This document shows, in pieces, positions 26,602 through 34,803 of a stretch of 63,158 bases of DNA. The stretch covers positions 1 through 63,158 of the forward strand of contig JAJYRN010000016.1 in NCBI GenBank assembly GCA_021794095.1. The letters run 5' to 3'. How positions within the stretch are numbered: position 1 is the stretch's first letter; every line of letters begins with the position of its first letter. Under the pieces are notes generated by a model. That model searched no databases, was not told where the DNA came from, and saw only the letters and a list, made by a program, of their open reading frames with translations. This DNA is from Acidobacteriota bacterium (GTDB lineage: Bacteria > Acidobacteriota > Holophagae > Holophagales > Holophagaceae). The position numbers and the translations under genes were made by a program.

Positions 26602-28293
26602 ATGTGGAACCGCCTGCTGACGGGCCTCCGGGTGGGGGCCGCCCTGATTCTCATCGCGATCCTGGCCGGCGCCCTGCTGGTGGATCCCGCCCCCGCCACC
26701 CGGGGCGAGGTCCTGGCCACCCTCATCCTGGGCCTGGCCGTAGGCACCTGGCTCCGGCAGGCACTCACGAATGCCTGGGCCCGCCCCCGTCTCCAGCGCG
26801 CCGAAGCGGCCTGGGCGGAGGGAATCCCCCTGGACGCTGTCCTGGCCCAGTTGCCCACCCGGATCCACGTCCCAGGGGAGCTGGGCTACCGCATCGAGCT
26901 GCTGCGGGGCCAGTGCCTCTGGGCCCAGGGGCAAAAGGAACGGGCCTGGTTGGCTTTTCTCAAGGCTCAGCTCGCCCGCGTGCCGCTCCTGTGGCGGCCC
27001 GCGGTGGCCTGGTGTTTCCGGGCGGTGCCCGGGCAGCCCTCGGAGCGCCGCCTCGCCTGGGGGGACTGGCTCATCCGCCGGGTTCCCCACATGGCGCGCC
27101 TGCGGCATCTGCACGGCATCCTGCTGCTCCGGCAGGCCTCGGAGGCCGCCCTGCCCGCCGCCTGGCAGCGGTTTGCCGAAGCCCTGCCCCTGGCCAGCGA
27201 TGACCCCATGCTGCTGGAAGATCTGCTGCTCGCCAGCCTCCAGCACGGGCATGAACCTCTGGCGGAAGCCGCCCTGCGCACGCTCCAGCACCGCTTCGGC
27301 GAGCCCCGCCTGCCCTGGGACCGCGCGACCCCAGCCTTCCATCACCTGCAGCAGGGGCGCTGGCAGGAAGCCCTCGCCCTGGTGGCCCCGCTGGCGCCGG
27401 AACAGCGGGACCAGCCCCTGCATTGGCTGGTGGAGATCACCGCCCGGCGGAACCTGGGCGACCGGGAGGGCGCGTGGCAGGCGGTCGAAGCCGGACTGGC
27501 CCAGCTGCCCGGCGCCTTCCGGCTCTGGATGGAACGCTACCAGACCGCCCTGGAGCGGCGAGAGGACGAACCCGCGCTGCAAAGCCTGGAACGGGCCTGG
27601 GGGCTGATCCCTGAAGGCTCTGAAGGAGAGATCCTCCGGCAAGAGTGGCGCCTGCGCCGGGCCGAGTTCGCCTTCTGGTGGGAGGATGACCCCGACACGG
27701 CCTGGGACCTGCTCCAGCAGGTGCCGGCCGCCTGGCGGAACAGCCATCATCCGCCCCTGGCCCTCCAGGTCCAGGTGGCCCGGGGCGAGTACGAGGCGGC
27801 GCACCGGGAGGTGGCGGCCCTCCTGGCGGCGCAGCCAGCAGATCTGGACCTGCTCTTCCTCCAGGCGGAGTGTCTGGCCGGGATGGAAACCTGGGAAGCC
27901 CTGCTGCCCTTCCTGGACGGCCTGGATGAAAAGGCCCGCTCACGACCGGAATTCTGGCATCTCCGGGGGCTGGCCCTGGCCAACCTGGGAGACGCCCTGC
28001 CCGCCCGGCTGGCCCTGGAGCGCGCGGCCCGCATGGATCCGGACGATCTCCGCTGCCTGCTGGATGCCGGCCACGGCTGCGCCGAACTGGGCGAATGGGA
28101 GCGGGCCGAACAGCACTGGCGCGAGGCACTCCAGGTGGATGGGCAGTCGGAGGAGGCCCTGATCCACCTGGCGGAGGCCCGGCGCGAGCTGCAGGATCCG
28201 GAGGGCTCCCGCCGCTACCTCCGGGAATGCCTGCTCCTCCATCCCCAGAGCGCCGATGCCCAGCTCCGGCTCGCGGAACTGGAAGCCAATTGA
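26602..28293 (+). CDS. Membrane-anchored TPR protein
   Basis: The 563-residue protein has two N-terminal membrane segments (residues ~9-27 and ~36-51: VGAALILIAILAGALLV and LATLILGLAVGTWL) followed by a long helical-repeat domain. Clear TPR units are near the C-terminus (WHLRGLALANLGDALPARLALERAARMDPDD and CAELGEWERAEQHWREALQVD). This probably makes a scaffold facing the cytoplasm or periplasm. Function is not known. The final TGA lies inside the first copy of a repeat element (TTGACATCAACG), so the element seems to supply the stop codon. Confidence 0.75.
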   Translation: MWNRLLTGLRVGAALILIAILAGALLVDPAPATRGEVLATLILGLAVGTWLRQALTNAWARPRLQRAEAAWAEGIPLDAVLAQLPTRIHVPGELGYRIELLRGQCLWAQGQKERAWLAFLKAQLARVPLLWRPAVAWCFRAVPGQPSERRLAWGDWLIRRVPHMARLRHLHGILLLRQASEAALPAAWQRFAEALPLASDDPMLLEDLLLASLQHGHEPLAEAALRTLQHRFGEPRLPWDRATPAFHHLQQGRWQEALALVAPLAPEQRDQPLHWLVEITARRNLGDREGAWQAVEAGLAQLPGAFRLWMERYQTALERREDEPALQSLERAWGLIPEGSEGEILRQEWRLRRAEFAFWWEDDPDTAWDLLQQVPAAWRNSHHPPLALQVQVARGEYEAAHREVAALLAAQPADLDLLFLQAECLAGMETWEALLPFLDGLDEKARSRPEFWHLRGLALANLGDALPARLALERAARMDPDDLRCLLDAGHGCAELGEWERAEQHWREALQVDGQSEEALIHLAEARRELQDPEGSRRYLRECLLLHPQSADAQLRLAELEAN

Positions 28294-28490
28294 CATCAAC
28301 GAGGGGGGACCGCCTGCTCGCCTTCGGCTCGCGATGTCCCCCCTCCTCCACCCCCACGGGGTATCCCGGCCAAGCCGGGACACCCCGTCTGCCATCAACG
28401 AGGGGGGACCGCCTGCTCACCTTCGGTTCGCGATGTCCCCCCTCCTCCACCCCCACGGGGTATCCCGGCCAAGCCGGGACACCCCGTCTG
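28291..28490 (+). repeat. Dual-hairpin element, two tandem 99-bp copies
   Basis: Two copies start at 28294 and 28393. Each has a hairpin GAGGGGGGAC...GTCCCCCCTC capped by a C(TTCG)G loop, then CCCCAC, then a second 12-of-13-bp hairpin with a CAA loop, ending in GTCTG. Between the two copies the inner stem changes GCC/GGC to ACC/GGT, a compensatory pair change around the same TTCG loop. The array starts at the stop codon of the TPR gene. Confidence 0.9.
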
Positions 28491-28501
28491 ATTCCAGAGC
28501 C

Positions 28502-29557
28502 TCAAGGTTTGCGACCCTGCAGGAGGGCGATCTTGCTGGCGAAGCGGGCCTGTTCCTCCGGGGAGGCCCAGCGCTGGGCGCGCTCCAGGGACCGGATGGC
28601 GGCCTTGGTGTCGCCCTCCGCGAGGAACACCCGGGCCTGGAGAAAGTGGAATTCCGGTTCCTGCGGGAGCAGGCGGATGGCGCGCTTGATCCGGCTGCCT
28701 GCCTCCTTGAAGTCCAGGTTCTCCAACGCCTCCCGGGCCAGGAAGGCATTGAAGTACGGATCATCCTTGCGCACCTCGAGGCCCTGCTTCCGGTAGACCT
28801 CCGCTTCCGCCATGCGGCCTTCGGTCCGCAGCAGGGCTTCGAGGTTCCCGCAGGCAGCCCCGTCCTTGGGATCCACCTTCAGGGCCTGCCGGAACGAGGC
28901 CTCCGCCGCCACCGGCTGCCCCTGCTCCCGCTGAACCACGCCCAGGATGTTCAGGCCGACACTGGAAGACGGATCCACATCAATGGATTTCTGGGCCTCC
29001 ACCAAGGCTTCCTGGGTATGCAGCCCTCCGAGCAGTTCCACGGCCCGGTTGCTGTAGAAGAGGGCCAGGGCCCGCTTGGGATCCATGGGGGCGATCATCT
29101 GGGATCCATGCCGGAGTTCAGGCAGGAAATCGGCGACCATCTGGTTACCAAGGCTGCCGGAGGGGACGATGGCCACGACATGGCGCTCATTGCGGATAAG
29201 GCCCCCCACCCGCCGCCAGAGGCTGATGCGGAGGGACTCGCCGAAGCGCGCCTCCAGCCCGATGGATCGGCAGGCGGTGATGTAGAAGGCCGTGAGGGTC
29301 AGGCAGTTCGCCTTATGGTCGCGCCAGGCTTCCGCCACCGTGCGGGTATAGGTGTCGTCATACACCATGCCGAGCCCGCCCTGCGCCTCAGGGGCGAAGA
29401 TGGCCTTGAGCAGGCTTCCGGTCTTGGCCCGCGTGCCGGCCTGATTCATGGTGGCCTCCCGGGCGAAGGCCTGGAGACCCGGCGGGGCGGCGAAGGGGTC
29501 TTCCATCGCCGCAAGGCTCATGGTGCCAAGGAGAAGGGCCAGCAGGATCCGGCGCAT
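28502..29557 (-). CDS. Transglutaminase-like protein with TPR repeats
   Basis: The 351-residue exported protein has a signal peptide (MRRILLALLLGTMSLA). The N-half resembles a transglutaminase-like core: HKANCLTLTAFYITACRSIGLEARF supplies the cysteine, and ERHVVAIV a histidine. The C-half has TPR repeats (SSVGLNILGVVQREQGQPVAAEASFRQALKVDPKD). The architecture occurs in bacterial periplasmic proteins of unknown role. The ATG at 29557 follows a GGGAG site. It diverges from the formyltransferase. Confidence 0.78.
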   Translation of the reverse strand: MRRILLALLLGTMSLAAMEDPFAAPPGLQAFAREATMNQAGTRAKTGSLLKAIFAPEAQGGLGMVYDDTYTRTVAEAWRDHKANCLTLTAFYITACRSIGLEARFGESLRISLWRRVGGLIRNERHVVAIVPSGSLGNQMVADFLPELRHGSQMIAPMDPKRALALFYSNRAVELLGGLHTQEALVEAQKSIDVDPSSSVGLNILGVVQREQGQPVAAEASFRQALKVDPKDGAACGNLEALLRTEGRMAEAEVYRKQGLEVRKDDPYFNAFLAREALENLDFKEAGSRIKRAIRLLPQEPEFHFLQARVFLAEGDTKAAIRSLERAQRWASPEEQARFASKIALLQGRKP

Positions 29558-29637
29558 GGGAGACTCCCGTCTCAACATAGGTCTACGGCTTGGACGTTCC
29601 ATCGGTTATGAGATGCTTGAAATTGAATGGAGGCAGC

Positions 29638-30558
29638 ATGGCCACCCCCACCGCCGTTGTGTGCGCCTATTCGAGCGTGGGCACCGCCGCCCTGGAGGGC
29701 CTGCTGGAAGCCGGCACACGCGTCCAGGCCCTGTACACCTATGCCCAGGGGCCCGATGAACGCTGGTTCACCCCGCCGGCCGCGATTGCCGAAGCCCATG
29801 GCATCCCCGTGCACATCGTGCCCTCCTTCAACGACGACACGGTCTACGAGGCGATCCGGAGCCTGGCCCCGGATGTCCTGTTCAGCTTCTATTTCCGGGA
29901 GATGATCCAGGCCCGGTTCCTCGAAGTGCCTCGTCTCGGCGCCTACAACCTGCACGGCAGCCTGCTGCCGAAGTACCGGGGCCGCGCGCCCATCAACTGG
30001 GTGCTGGTGAAGGGCGAGACGGAAACGGGTGTCACCCTTCACGCCATGACGCCCAAGCCCGATGACGGCCACATCCTGGCCCAGGCCCGCCTGCCCATCG
30101 CCTGGGATGAGACCGCCCTCAGCCTCACCCGCAAGGCCGCGATCGCCGGGCACGACCTGGTCCGGGACGCCCTGCCGGGCCTGGCGGCGGGCAGCTTGAC
30201 CCCCATTCACCAGAAAACCCTGGGGCCCTCCACCTACTTCGGCGGCCGCAAGCCTGCGGATTCCCGCCTGGACTTCGCCATGACCGTCCAGGAAGCCTTC
30301 AACCAGATCCGCGCCGTGGCGGATCCCTGGCCCAACGCTTTCCTGGAGACCGAGCGTGGCACCGTGAAGGTGGCCTGGGCACTCCCCAGCGCCGCATCCT
30401 GCCCACCGGGCCGCTTCCGCGCCACCCACGAAGGCGTGCTGCTCGGCTTCGCCGATGGGGCGCTCGCCCTGCGGACCCTGCGGGTGGAAGGCGAACGCCT
30501 CGAACGGCCCACCGAGCAGGCGGTGGCCCTGCGGACCCTGGGGCTGGACGAGGCCTGA
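29638..30558 (+). CDS. Formyltransferase, ArnA N-terminal-domain-like
   Basis: The 306-residue protein aligns by eye with the 10-formyltetrahydrofolate-dependent formyltransferase half of ArnA, which formylates UDP-4-amino-4-deoxy-L-arabinose. It has VLFSFYFREMIQ, NLHGSLLPKYRGRAPINWVLVKGETETGVTLH, DDGHILAQ and RAVADPWPNAF. The catalytic Asn-His-Asp set (N and H in NLHG, D in DDGH) is present. Methionyl-tRNA formyltransferase is a more distant alternative. The decarboxylase half of ArnA is absent and no arn genes are near. ATG 29638 follows GGAGG. Confidence 0.82.
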   Translation: MATPTAVVCAYSSVGTAALEGLLEAGTRVQALYTYAQGPDERWFTPPAAIAEAHGIPVHIVPSFNDDTVYEAIRSLAPDVLFSFYFREMIQARFLEVPRLGAYNLHGSLLPKYRGRAPINWVLVKGETETGVTLHAMTPKPDDGHILAQARLPIAWDETALSLTRKAAIAGHDLVRDALPGLAAGSLTPIHQKTLGPSTYFGGRKPADSRLDFAMTVQEAFNQIRAVADPWPNAFLETERGTVKVAWALPSAASCPPGRFRATHEGVLLGFADGALALRTLRVEGERLERPTEQAVALRTLGLDEA

Positions 30559-30615
30559 CCGGATTGCCCCCGGCGCGAAGGCCCGGCTAGAATTCTGGAA
30601 ACCCCGGAGTTTCCC

Positions 30616-30954
30616 ATGCGATTCAGCCACATGGCCTGCGGCGTCGCCTTGATGCTGCTTCCTGTCTGCGTCCTCCAGGCCGGCACCCGCCGCCCGTCGA
30701 AAAGACATGCCTCGGGACCCGTCCACACCGCCAAAGAAGCCAAGGCGATCGCCGAGCGCGAGACCGGCGGCCTGGCGGTCAGCGCCCGCCAGATCCCCCT
30801 CAACGGCGCCTCCGGCGGCTGGGAGGTGGATGTGCATATGCCCAACGAGGAGCGCGGCTGGCGCTGCATCGTGGACGACGACACGCACATGGTCTTCACC
30901 AAGACCCACATCGCCAACCCGGCCACGGGCCGGCATACGTCCCACCGGCGCTGA
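30616..30954 (+). CDS. Small exported PepSY-like protein
   Basis: The 112-residue protein has a signal peptide (MRFSHMACGVALMLLPVCVLQAG) and a PepSY-like fold: AKAIAERETGGLAVSARQIPL and GGWEVDVHMPNEERGWRCIVDDDTHMV resemble one PepSY repeat. PepSY domains often inhibit proteases, but no protease is adjacent. Function is a guess. A TAGAAT -10-like box is near 30590. Confidence 0.65.
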   Translation: MRFSHMACGVALMLLPVCVLQAGTRRPSKRHASGPVHTAKEAKAIAERETGGLAVSARQIPLNGASGGWEVDVHMPNEERGWRCIVDDDTHMVFTKTHIANPATGRHTSHRR

Positions 30955-31072
30955 GCCTCGCCACTCCGAGCCTCCACCGGCCCTCCCCGCCGGTTCACCG
31001 GTTCCGGCCGGGACGGCTTGACACCGGCTCCTAGAATCATGGATGCGGCCGATGCCGCGAGGAGACACCCAC

Positions 31073-32110
31073 ATGGGTCTGATGGACTGGGGCAAGGCCC
31101 AATTCATTGAAATCATCGAGTGGCTGGACGACTCGAACGACACGCTGGCCTGGCGCTTCCCCGTGCGGGATCAGGAGATCAAGAACGGCGCGAAGCTGGT
31201 CGTCCGGGAGAGCCAGGAGGCGGTCTTCGTCAACGAGGGCCAACTGGCGGATGTCTTCAAGCCCGGCACCCACACCCTCACCACCCAGAACCTGCCGGTC
31301 CTGGCGGATCTGAAGGGCTGGAAGTACGGCTTCGAGAGCCCCTTCAAGGCCGAGACCTACTTCACCTCCACCAAGCTCTACAACGACCTGAAGTGGGGCA
31401 CCTCGAACCCGATCATGATGCGCGACGCCGACTTCGGCATGCTGCGCATCCGGGCCTTCGGCATCTACTCGATCAAGGTCGCCGACAGCGGCACCTTCCT
31501 CAAGCAGATCGTCGGCACCAACGGCGTCTATACCGTGGAGGACATCTCCGAGCAGCTGCGCAAGACCATTATGAGCCGCTTCACGGACACCCTGGGCGAG
31601 GCGAAGATTCCCGCCCTGGACCTGGCGGCCAAATACGATGAATTGTCGGACCTGGTGAAGCAGAAGCTCCAGGACGAGTTCAAGACCATGGGCCTGGAGC
31701 TGTCGAAGTTCTTCGTGGAGAACATCAGCCTCCCCGAGGAGGTCGAGGCCATGCTGGACAAACGCACCAGCGTGGGCATGATGGCCCCCGTCATGGGCGC
31801 CTATACCCAGATGCAGGTGGCCGACAGCATTCCCCTCGCCGCCCAGAACTCCGGCGGCATCGCGGGCATGGGCATGGGCATGGGCGTCGGCTTCGGCATG
31901 GGCAACATGATGGGTCAGCAAATGGCCGGAGCCCAGCAGCAGATGGGTCAGCAGACCTTCCCGGCTGGCGCTACCCCCGCCGCGCCTGCCAAGTCCCTCA
32001 AGGATGAGCTGACGGAGCTGAAGGAGCTGTTCGACGGCCAGCTCATCACCCAGGCCGAATACGACACCCAGCGCGCCGCCATCATGAAGAAGCACGGCAT
32101 GGGCGCCTGA
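31073..32110 (+). CDS. SPFH-domain protein with C-terminal SHOCT motif
   Basis: The 345-residue protein matches the cytosolic SPFH (virion-core-like, YdjI-type) family: MGLMDWGKAQFIEIIEW, VVRESQEAVFVNEGQLADVF, FESPFKAETYFTSTKLYNDLKWGT and LRIRAFGIYSIKVAD. A methionine/glycine-rich linker (~265-300) leads to a SHOCT motif (ELKELFDGQLITQAEYDTQRAAIMKK). Related proteins in other bacteria sit near PspA/stress modules, but not here. The ATG at 31073 is preferred. A hairpin follows near the stop. Confidence 0.82.
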   Translation: MGLMDWGKAQFIEIIEWLDDSNDTLAWRFPVRDQEIKNGAKLVVRESQEAVFVNEGQLADVFKPGTHTLTTQNLPVLADLKGWKYGFESPFKAETYFTSTKLYNDLKWGTSNPIMMRDADFGMLRIRAFGIYSIKVADSGTFLKQIVGTNGVYTVEDISEQLRKTIMSRFTDTLGEAKIPALDLAAKYDELSDLVKQKLQDEFKTMGLELSKFFVENISLPEEVEAMLDKRTSVGMMAPVMGAYTQMQVADSIPLAAQNSGGIAGMGMGMGVGFGMGNMMGQQMAGAQQQMGQQTFPAGATPAAPAKSLKDELTELKELFDGQLITQAEYDTQRAAIMKKHGMGA

Positions 32111-32134
32111 CGGCGACCTTCGACCGGCAGGAAC

Positions 32135-32158
32135 CTGAGGCGGCGCGAGCCGCCTCAG
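32135..32158. terminator. Bidirectional terminator between SPFH and CDF genes
   Basis: A 10-bp stem CTGAGGCGGC/GCCGCCTCAG with a GCGA loop overlaps the CDF stop and lies 24 bases past the SPFH stop. Confidence 0.75.
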
Positions 32159-33105
32159 TCATGTTCGCAGCCGTGGTCGTGCCCGTGGGGGTCCGCATCG
32201 TGCTGGTGGATGAAGCGATGGTCATGGCGCCCGGCCATCTCCTGCGTCTCGAAGTGGAGGGTGAGATGGCGGACGCCGAAACGGTCGGCCATCAGGTGCT
32301 CGATGGCATGGAGGTACGGTTCGGTCTCCTCGAGCCGCTGGGCCTCCACGATGACATGCGCCGTGCAGACGGTGAGGTGGCTGCAGACCCGCCAGGAGCG
32401 GAGATCCTCGACCCCGAGGATGCCCGGCAGCCCCAGCAGCTCCATCCGGGCCTGCTCCTGGTCGAACGCGGCCCGGTGCATGAGGATGCCCACCGCATCC
32501 CGCAACAGCTTCCCCGCGCCCCACAGGATCAGACCGGCGATGGCGGCGGCCAGCAGGGGATCCACCCAGCGCCAGCCCGTGAAGTGGATGACCACCATCG
32601 AAGCCATCACCGCCAGGTTGGCCAGACTATCGCCCAGGGCGTGCAGGTAGGCGCTGCGCAGGTTCAGATCCCGCTCCTGCCGGGTTCCCTCCGAGGGCAC
32701 CAGGATCCAGGTCGCCAGCAGGTTCATCACCAGGCCGGCCCCGGAAAACGTGATGGCCCAGCCCAGATGGATGGGGTGGGGATGCCGCACCCGGTCCCAG
32801 GCCTCGATGAGCACCGCCCCCGCGAGCACCACCAGGAGGAGCACCCCCATCAGGGTGTTGAAGATCTCCAGGCGGTGCCAGCCATAGGTCCAGCGGTCGT
32901 CCGGTTCCTTCCGGTTGGCCACCCGGATGCTTCCCATGGCCAGCAGGTTCACCACGGCGTCGTTCAGGTTCTCCAGGCTGTCGGACACCAGGCCCAGGGA
33001 ACCTGTCCAGAGGCCCCCGAGGCCCTGGACCAGGAAGTTCACGCCGAAAACCAGGGAGCTGAGCGCCAGCCGCCCCGCGGTGGTGGGCCCGTGGCTGTGG
33101 CTCAT
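32155..33105 (-). CDS. Cation diffusion facilitator (CzcD-type) transporter
   Basis: The 316-residue six-segment transporter exports divalent metal in exchange for protons. The second segment has DSLENLND where many Zn/Cd transporters have DxxHxxxD, so the histidine is replaced by Glu. The fifth segment has the usual HALGD. The cytosolic C-terminal domain is followed by a histidine-rich tail (FIHQHDADPHGHDHGCEHD). The metal is unknown. ATG 33105 overlaps the hydratase stop by one base (a GTG lies one codon upstream). Confidence 0.88.
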   Translation of the reverse strand: MSHSHGPTTAGRLALSSLVFGVNFLVQGLGGLWTGSLGLVSDSLENLNDAVVNLLAMGSIRVANRKEPDDRWTYGWHRLEIFNTLMGVLLLVVLAGAVLIEAWDRVRHPHPIHLGWAITFSGAGLVMNLLATWILVPSEGTRQERDLNLRSAYLHALGDSLANLAVMASMVVIHFTGWRWVDPLLAAAIAGLILWGAGKLLRDAVGILMHRAAFDQEQARMELLGLPGILGVEDLRSWRVCSHLTVCTAHVIVEAQRLEETEPYLHAIEHLMADRFGVRHLTLHFETQEMAGRHDHRFIHQHDADPHGHDHGCEHD

Positions 33106-33890
33106 CACTCGCCCGTGTACCGGGGTTTCCGCTTTTCCCGGAAGGCCGCGAGACCCTCCAGGCGATCCTTGGTAGGGATCACCTGGGCGTAGCAGGCCTG
33201 TTCGAAGGCCAGCCCGGAATCCCGGTCCAGCGCCCCTCCTCGATTCACCGCCAGCTTGGCCATGCGCAGCGCCACGGGGCCATTGGGCAGGATCTCGCGG
33301 GCCAAGCCGAGGGCAGCCTCCAGGGCGTTCCCGGCGGGAACGACACGATCCACCAGCCCGATGCGTCCCGCTTCCTCCGCGCCCAGGCGGCGGGCGGTGA
33401 AGATCAGTTCCTTGGCCCGGGAGGCCCCGATGAGCCGGGGCAGGCGCTGGGTTCCCCCCGCGCCGGGGATGATGGCCAGCGACGTCTCTACCAGGCCCAG
33501 CTTCGCTTCGGCCCCGGCCACGCGGAGGTCCGCCGCCAGGGCCAATTCCAACCCACCACCGAAGGCCGCACCTTCGAGGGCGGCGATCACCGGCATGGGC
33601 AGGTCCTCGAGTTCCGTGAACCCGCTCCGGAGCCCGTGGACGAAGGCGGCGACCTCCGGCTGGGACATCGCGGCCCGCTCCTTCAGGTCTGCCCCGGCGC
33701 AGAAGACGCCCGCCACCAGGCTATGCACGATCACCACCCGCACCGATGGGTCGAAACGCAGCTCCGCGAGGGCCTGGCGGAATGCGTCCATGAGGCGGCG
33801 CCCCAGGGCGTTCTTCGCCTCGGGCCGGTCCAGTCCCAGGAGGACAATGCCGAGATCCTCACCGGTCAGTCGTTCGAGACGGATCTCCAT
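33105..33890 (-). CDS. Enoyl-CoA hydratase/isomerase family, AUH-like
   Basis: The 261-residue crotonase-fold enzyme has the oxyanion-hole motifs FCAGADLKE and [22 protein letters not shown], and catalytic-Glu region [24 protein letters not shown], a pattern like methylglutaconyl-CoA hydratase (AUH). This suits leucine breakdown, consistent with the carboxyltransferase at 21-22.5 kb, but 3-hydroxybutyryl-CoA dehydratase activity is also possible. A biotinyl protein sits 16 bases upstream, so both are likely in one operon. Confidence 0.88.
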   Translation of the reverse strand: MEIRLERLTGEDLGIVLLGLDRPEAKNALGRRLMDAFRQALAELRFDPSVRVVIVHSLVAGVFCAGADLKERAAMSQPEVAAFVHGLRSGFTELEDLPMPVIAALEGAAFGGGLELALAADLRVAGAEAKLGLVETSLAIIPGAGGTQRLPRLIGASRAKELIFTARRLGAEEAGRIGLVDRVVPAGNALEAALGLAREILPNGPVALRMAKLAVNRGGALDRDSGLAFEQACYAQVIPTKDRLEGLAAFREKRKPRYTGE

Positions 33891-33906
33891 GGTCGGGCCT
33901 GCCGGA

Positions 33907-34119
33907 TCAGCCCAGTTCCACGATGGGATCGCCTTCGTTCAGGAACTGGTCAGGGGTCACAAAGACCTTTTTGACCGTTCCTTCCTCGGGGCTGCCCACG
34001 GGAATCTGCATCTTCATGCTCTCGATGATGACGAGGTCCTGGTCCTCGCTGACCGCGTCGCCCTCCGCCACGCATACTTCCAGCACCTTGCCCGCCATCT
34101 CGGCTCGAACCACGGCCAT
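33907..34119 (-). CDS. Biotin carrier (biotin/lipoyl attachment) protein, 70 aa
   Basis: The 70-residue protein is a single biotinyl domain. Its core is [22 protein letters not shown], with the biotinylated lysine in MKM. It is likely the carboxyl carrier of an acyl-CoA carboxylase, such as the carboxyltransferase elsewhere in the window. The ATG at 34119 is the family start; the upstream in-frame extension to 34377 reads through a MITE-like element and is discarded. It is 16 bases upstream of the hydratase. Confidence 0.9.
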   Translation of the reverse strand: MAVVRAEMAGKVLEVCVAEGDAVSEDQDLVIIESMKMQIPVGSPEEGTVKKVFVTPDQFLNEGDPIVELG

Positions 34120-34150
34120 CGTCCACCTCGTCGCATGCGATGGTCCCAGT

Positions 34151-34426
34151 CTAGGAGCCTGTCCAAGTAATTGGAACGCCCCGCGCGAGTGGCGCCGCGC
34201 GAGGCAGGCAAGGAAGGCGAGGAGAGTGTAGCGGGCACTACGCGATCCGAGCCTGACGCCGCATGGCGATGCGCGCCGCCACTCGCCTCTTAGGCTGGAC
34301 CCAGGCGGGCGCTCCGCAGCGTCACGGCCCTTGAACAACGCGCCACGTTGCCCGGCGGGCCATTCCTTGCGGCGCATCCCGCTTGGGTCCAGCGCGGGGC
34401 ACTCGAATACTTGGACAGGCTCCTAG
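34151..34426. mobile_element. MITE-like element with 19-bp terminal inverted repeats
   Basis: CTAGGAGCCTGTCCAAGTA (34151-34169) and its exact reverse complement (34408-34426) bound 276 bp with no gene. Either the CTAG is a duplicated target or the element ends inside it. Internal inverted repeats (GCGAGTGGCG..CGCCACTCGC and TGGACCC..GGGTCCA) make a long folded structure. There is no transposase, so it would move with help from an IS elsewhere. It separates two biotinyl-like genes. Confidence 0.8.
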
Positions 34427-34438
34427 CCAGGAGTGGGC

Positions 34439-34675
34439 CTACTCGTCCTTGTCCGAGTCGCCGATGACCACCAGATCGTCGTCCTCGTAGGCGAAGTCGC
34501 CCTCCTCGATGAGGATCTCCCGGACCCGCCCGCCTTCCGGGGCGTTGATGTAGAAGGAGGTGCGGGAGGCATCCGTGCCCTCCAGGATCATGAGGGGCTC
34601 ATCTTCCTCCACTTCCTGGCCGAGACGGACGAGAACGTCCACCACATAGCCCGGCCATTCCGCCCGCACGATCAT
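34439..34675 (-). CDS. Biotin/lipoyl-like domain protein lacking the attachment lysine
   Basis: The 78-residue protein is a single biotinyl/lipoyl-like hammerhead (MIVRAEWPGYVVDVLVRLGQEVEEDEPLMIL, then NAPEGGRVREILIEEGDFAYEDDDLVVI). Where carriers have MKM, it has EGTDASRTS, with no lysine and about three extra residues, so biotinylation or lipoylation is not expected. It may be a structural or regulatory partner of the carboxylase. A MITE-like element separates it from the intact carrier. ATG 34675 is the likely start. Confidence 0.75.
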   Translation of the reverse strand: MIVRAEWPGYVVDVLVRLGQEVEEDEPLMILEGTDASRTSFYINAPEGGRVREILIEEGDFAYEDDDLVVIGDSDKDE

Positions 34676-34803
34676 GCCGCCTCCCCACGCGTTCCCGCGA
34701 TCTGGCGGGGAGAGTATGCCGCCGGAGGGCCCGGCGCAAGCCCTGGAACGCCTTCTTTCCGTCACATCTGCCCTCTGGGATACTGGAGGGCTTGGAGGAT
34801 CGA

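Noticed and set aside
28256-29611. Plus-strand frame through the dual-hairpin repeats
   Set aside because: It begins inside the repeats and continues antisense to the transglutaminase/TPR gene; not protein-like.
31018-31037. TTGACA/TAGAAT promoter before the SPFH gene
   Set aside because: The spacing is only 8 bases, too short for a sigma-70 promoter; the match is likely chance.
33907-34377. Longer biotin carrier starting at 34377
   Set aside because: The extra 86 residues are translated from a MITE-like repeat; the carrier domain begins at 34119.
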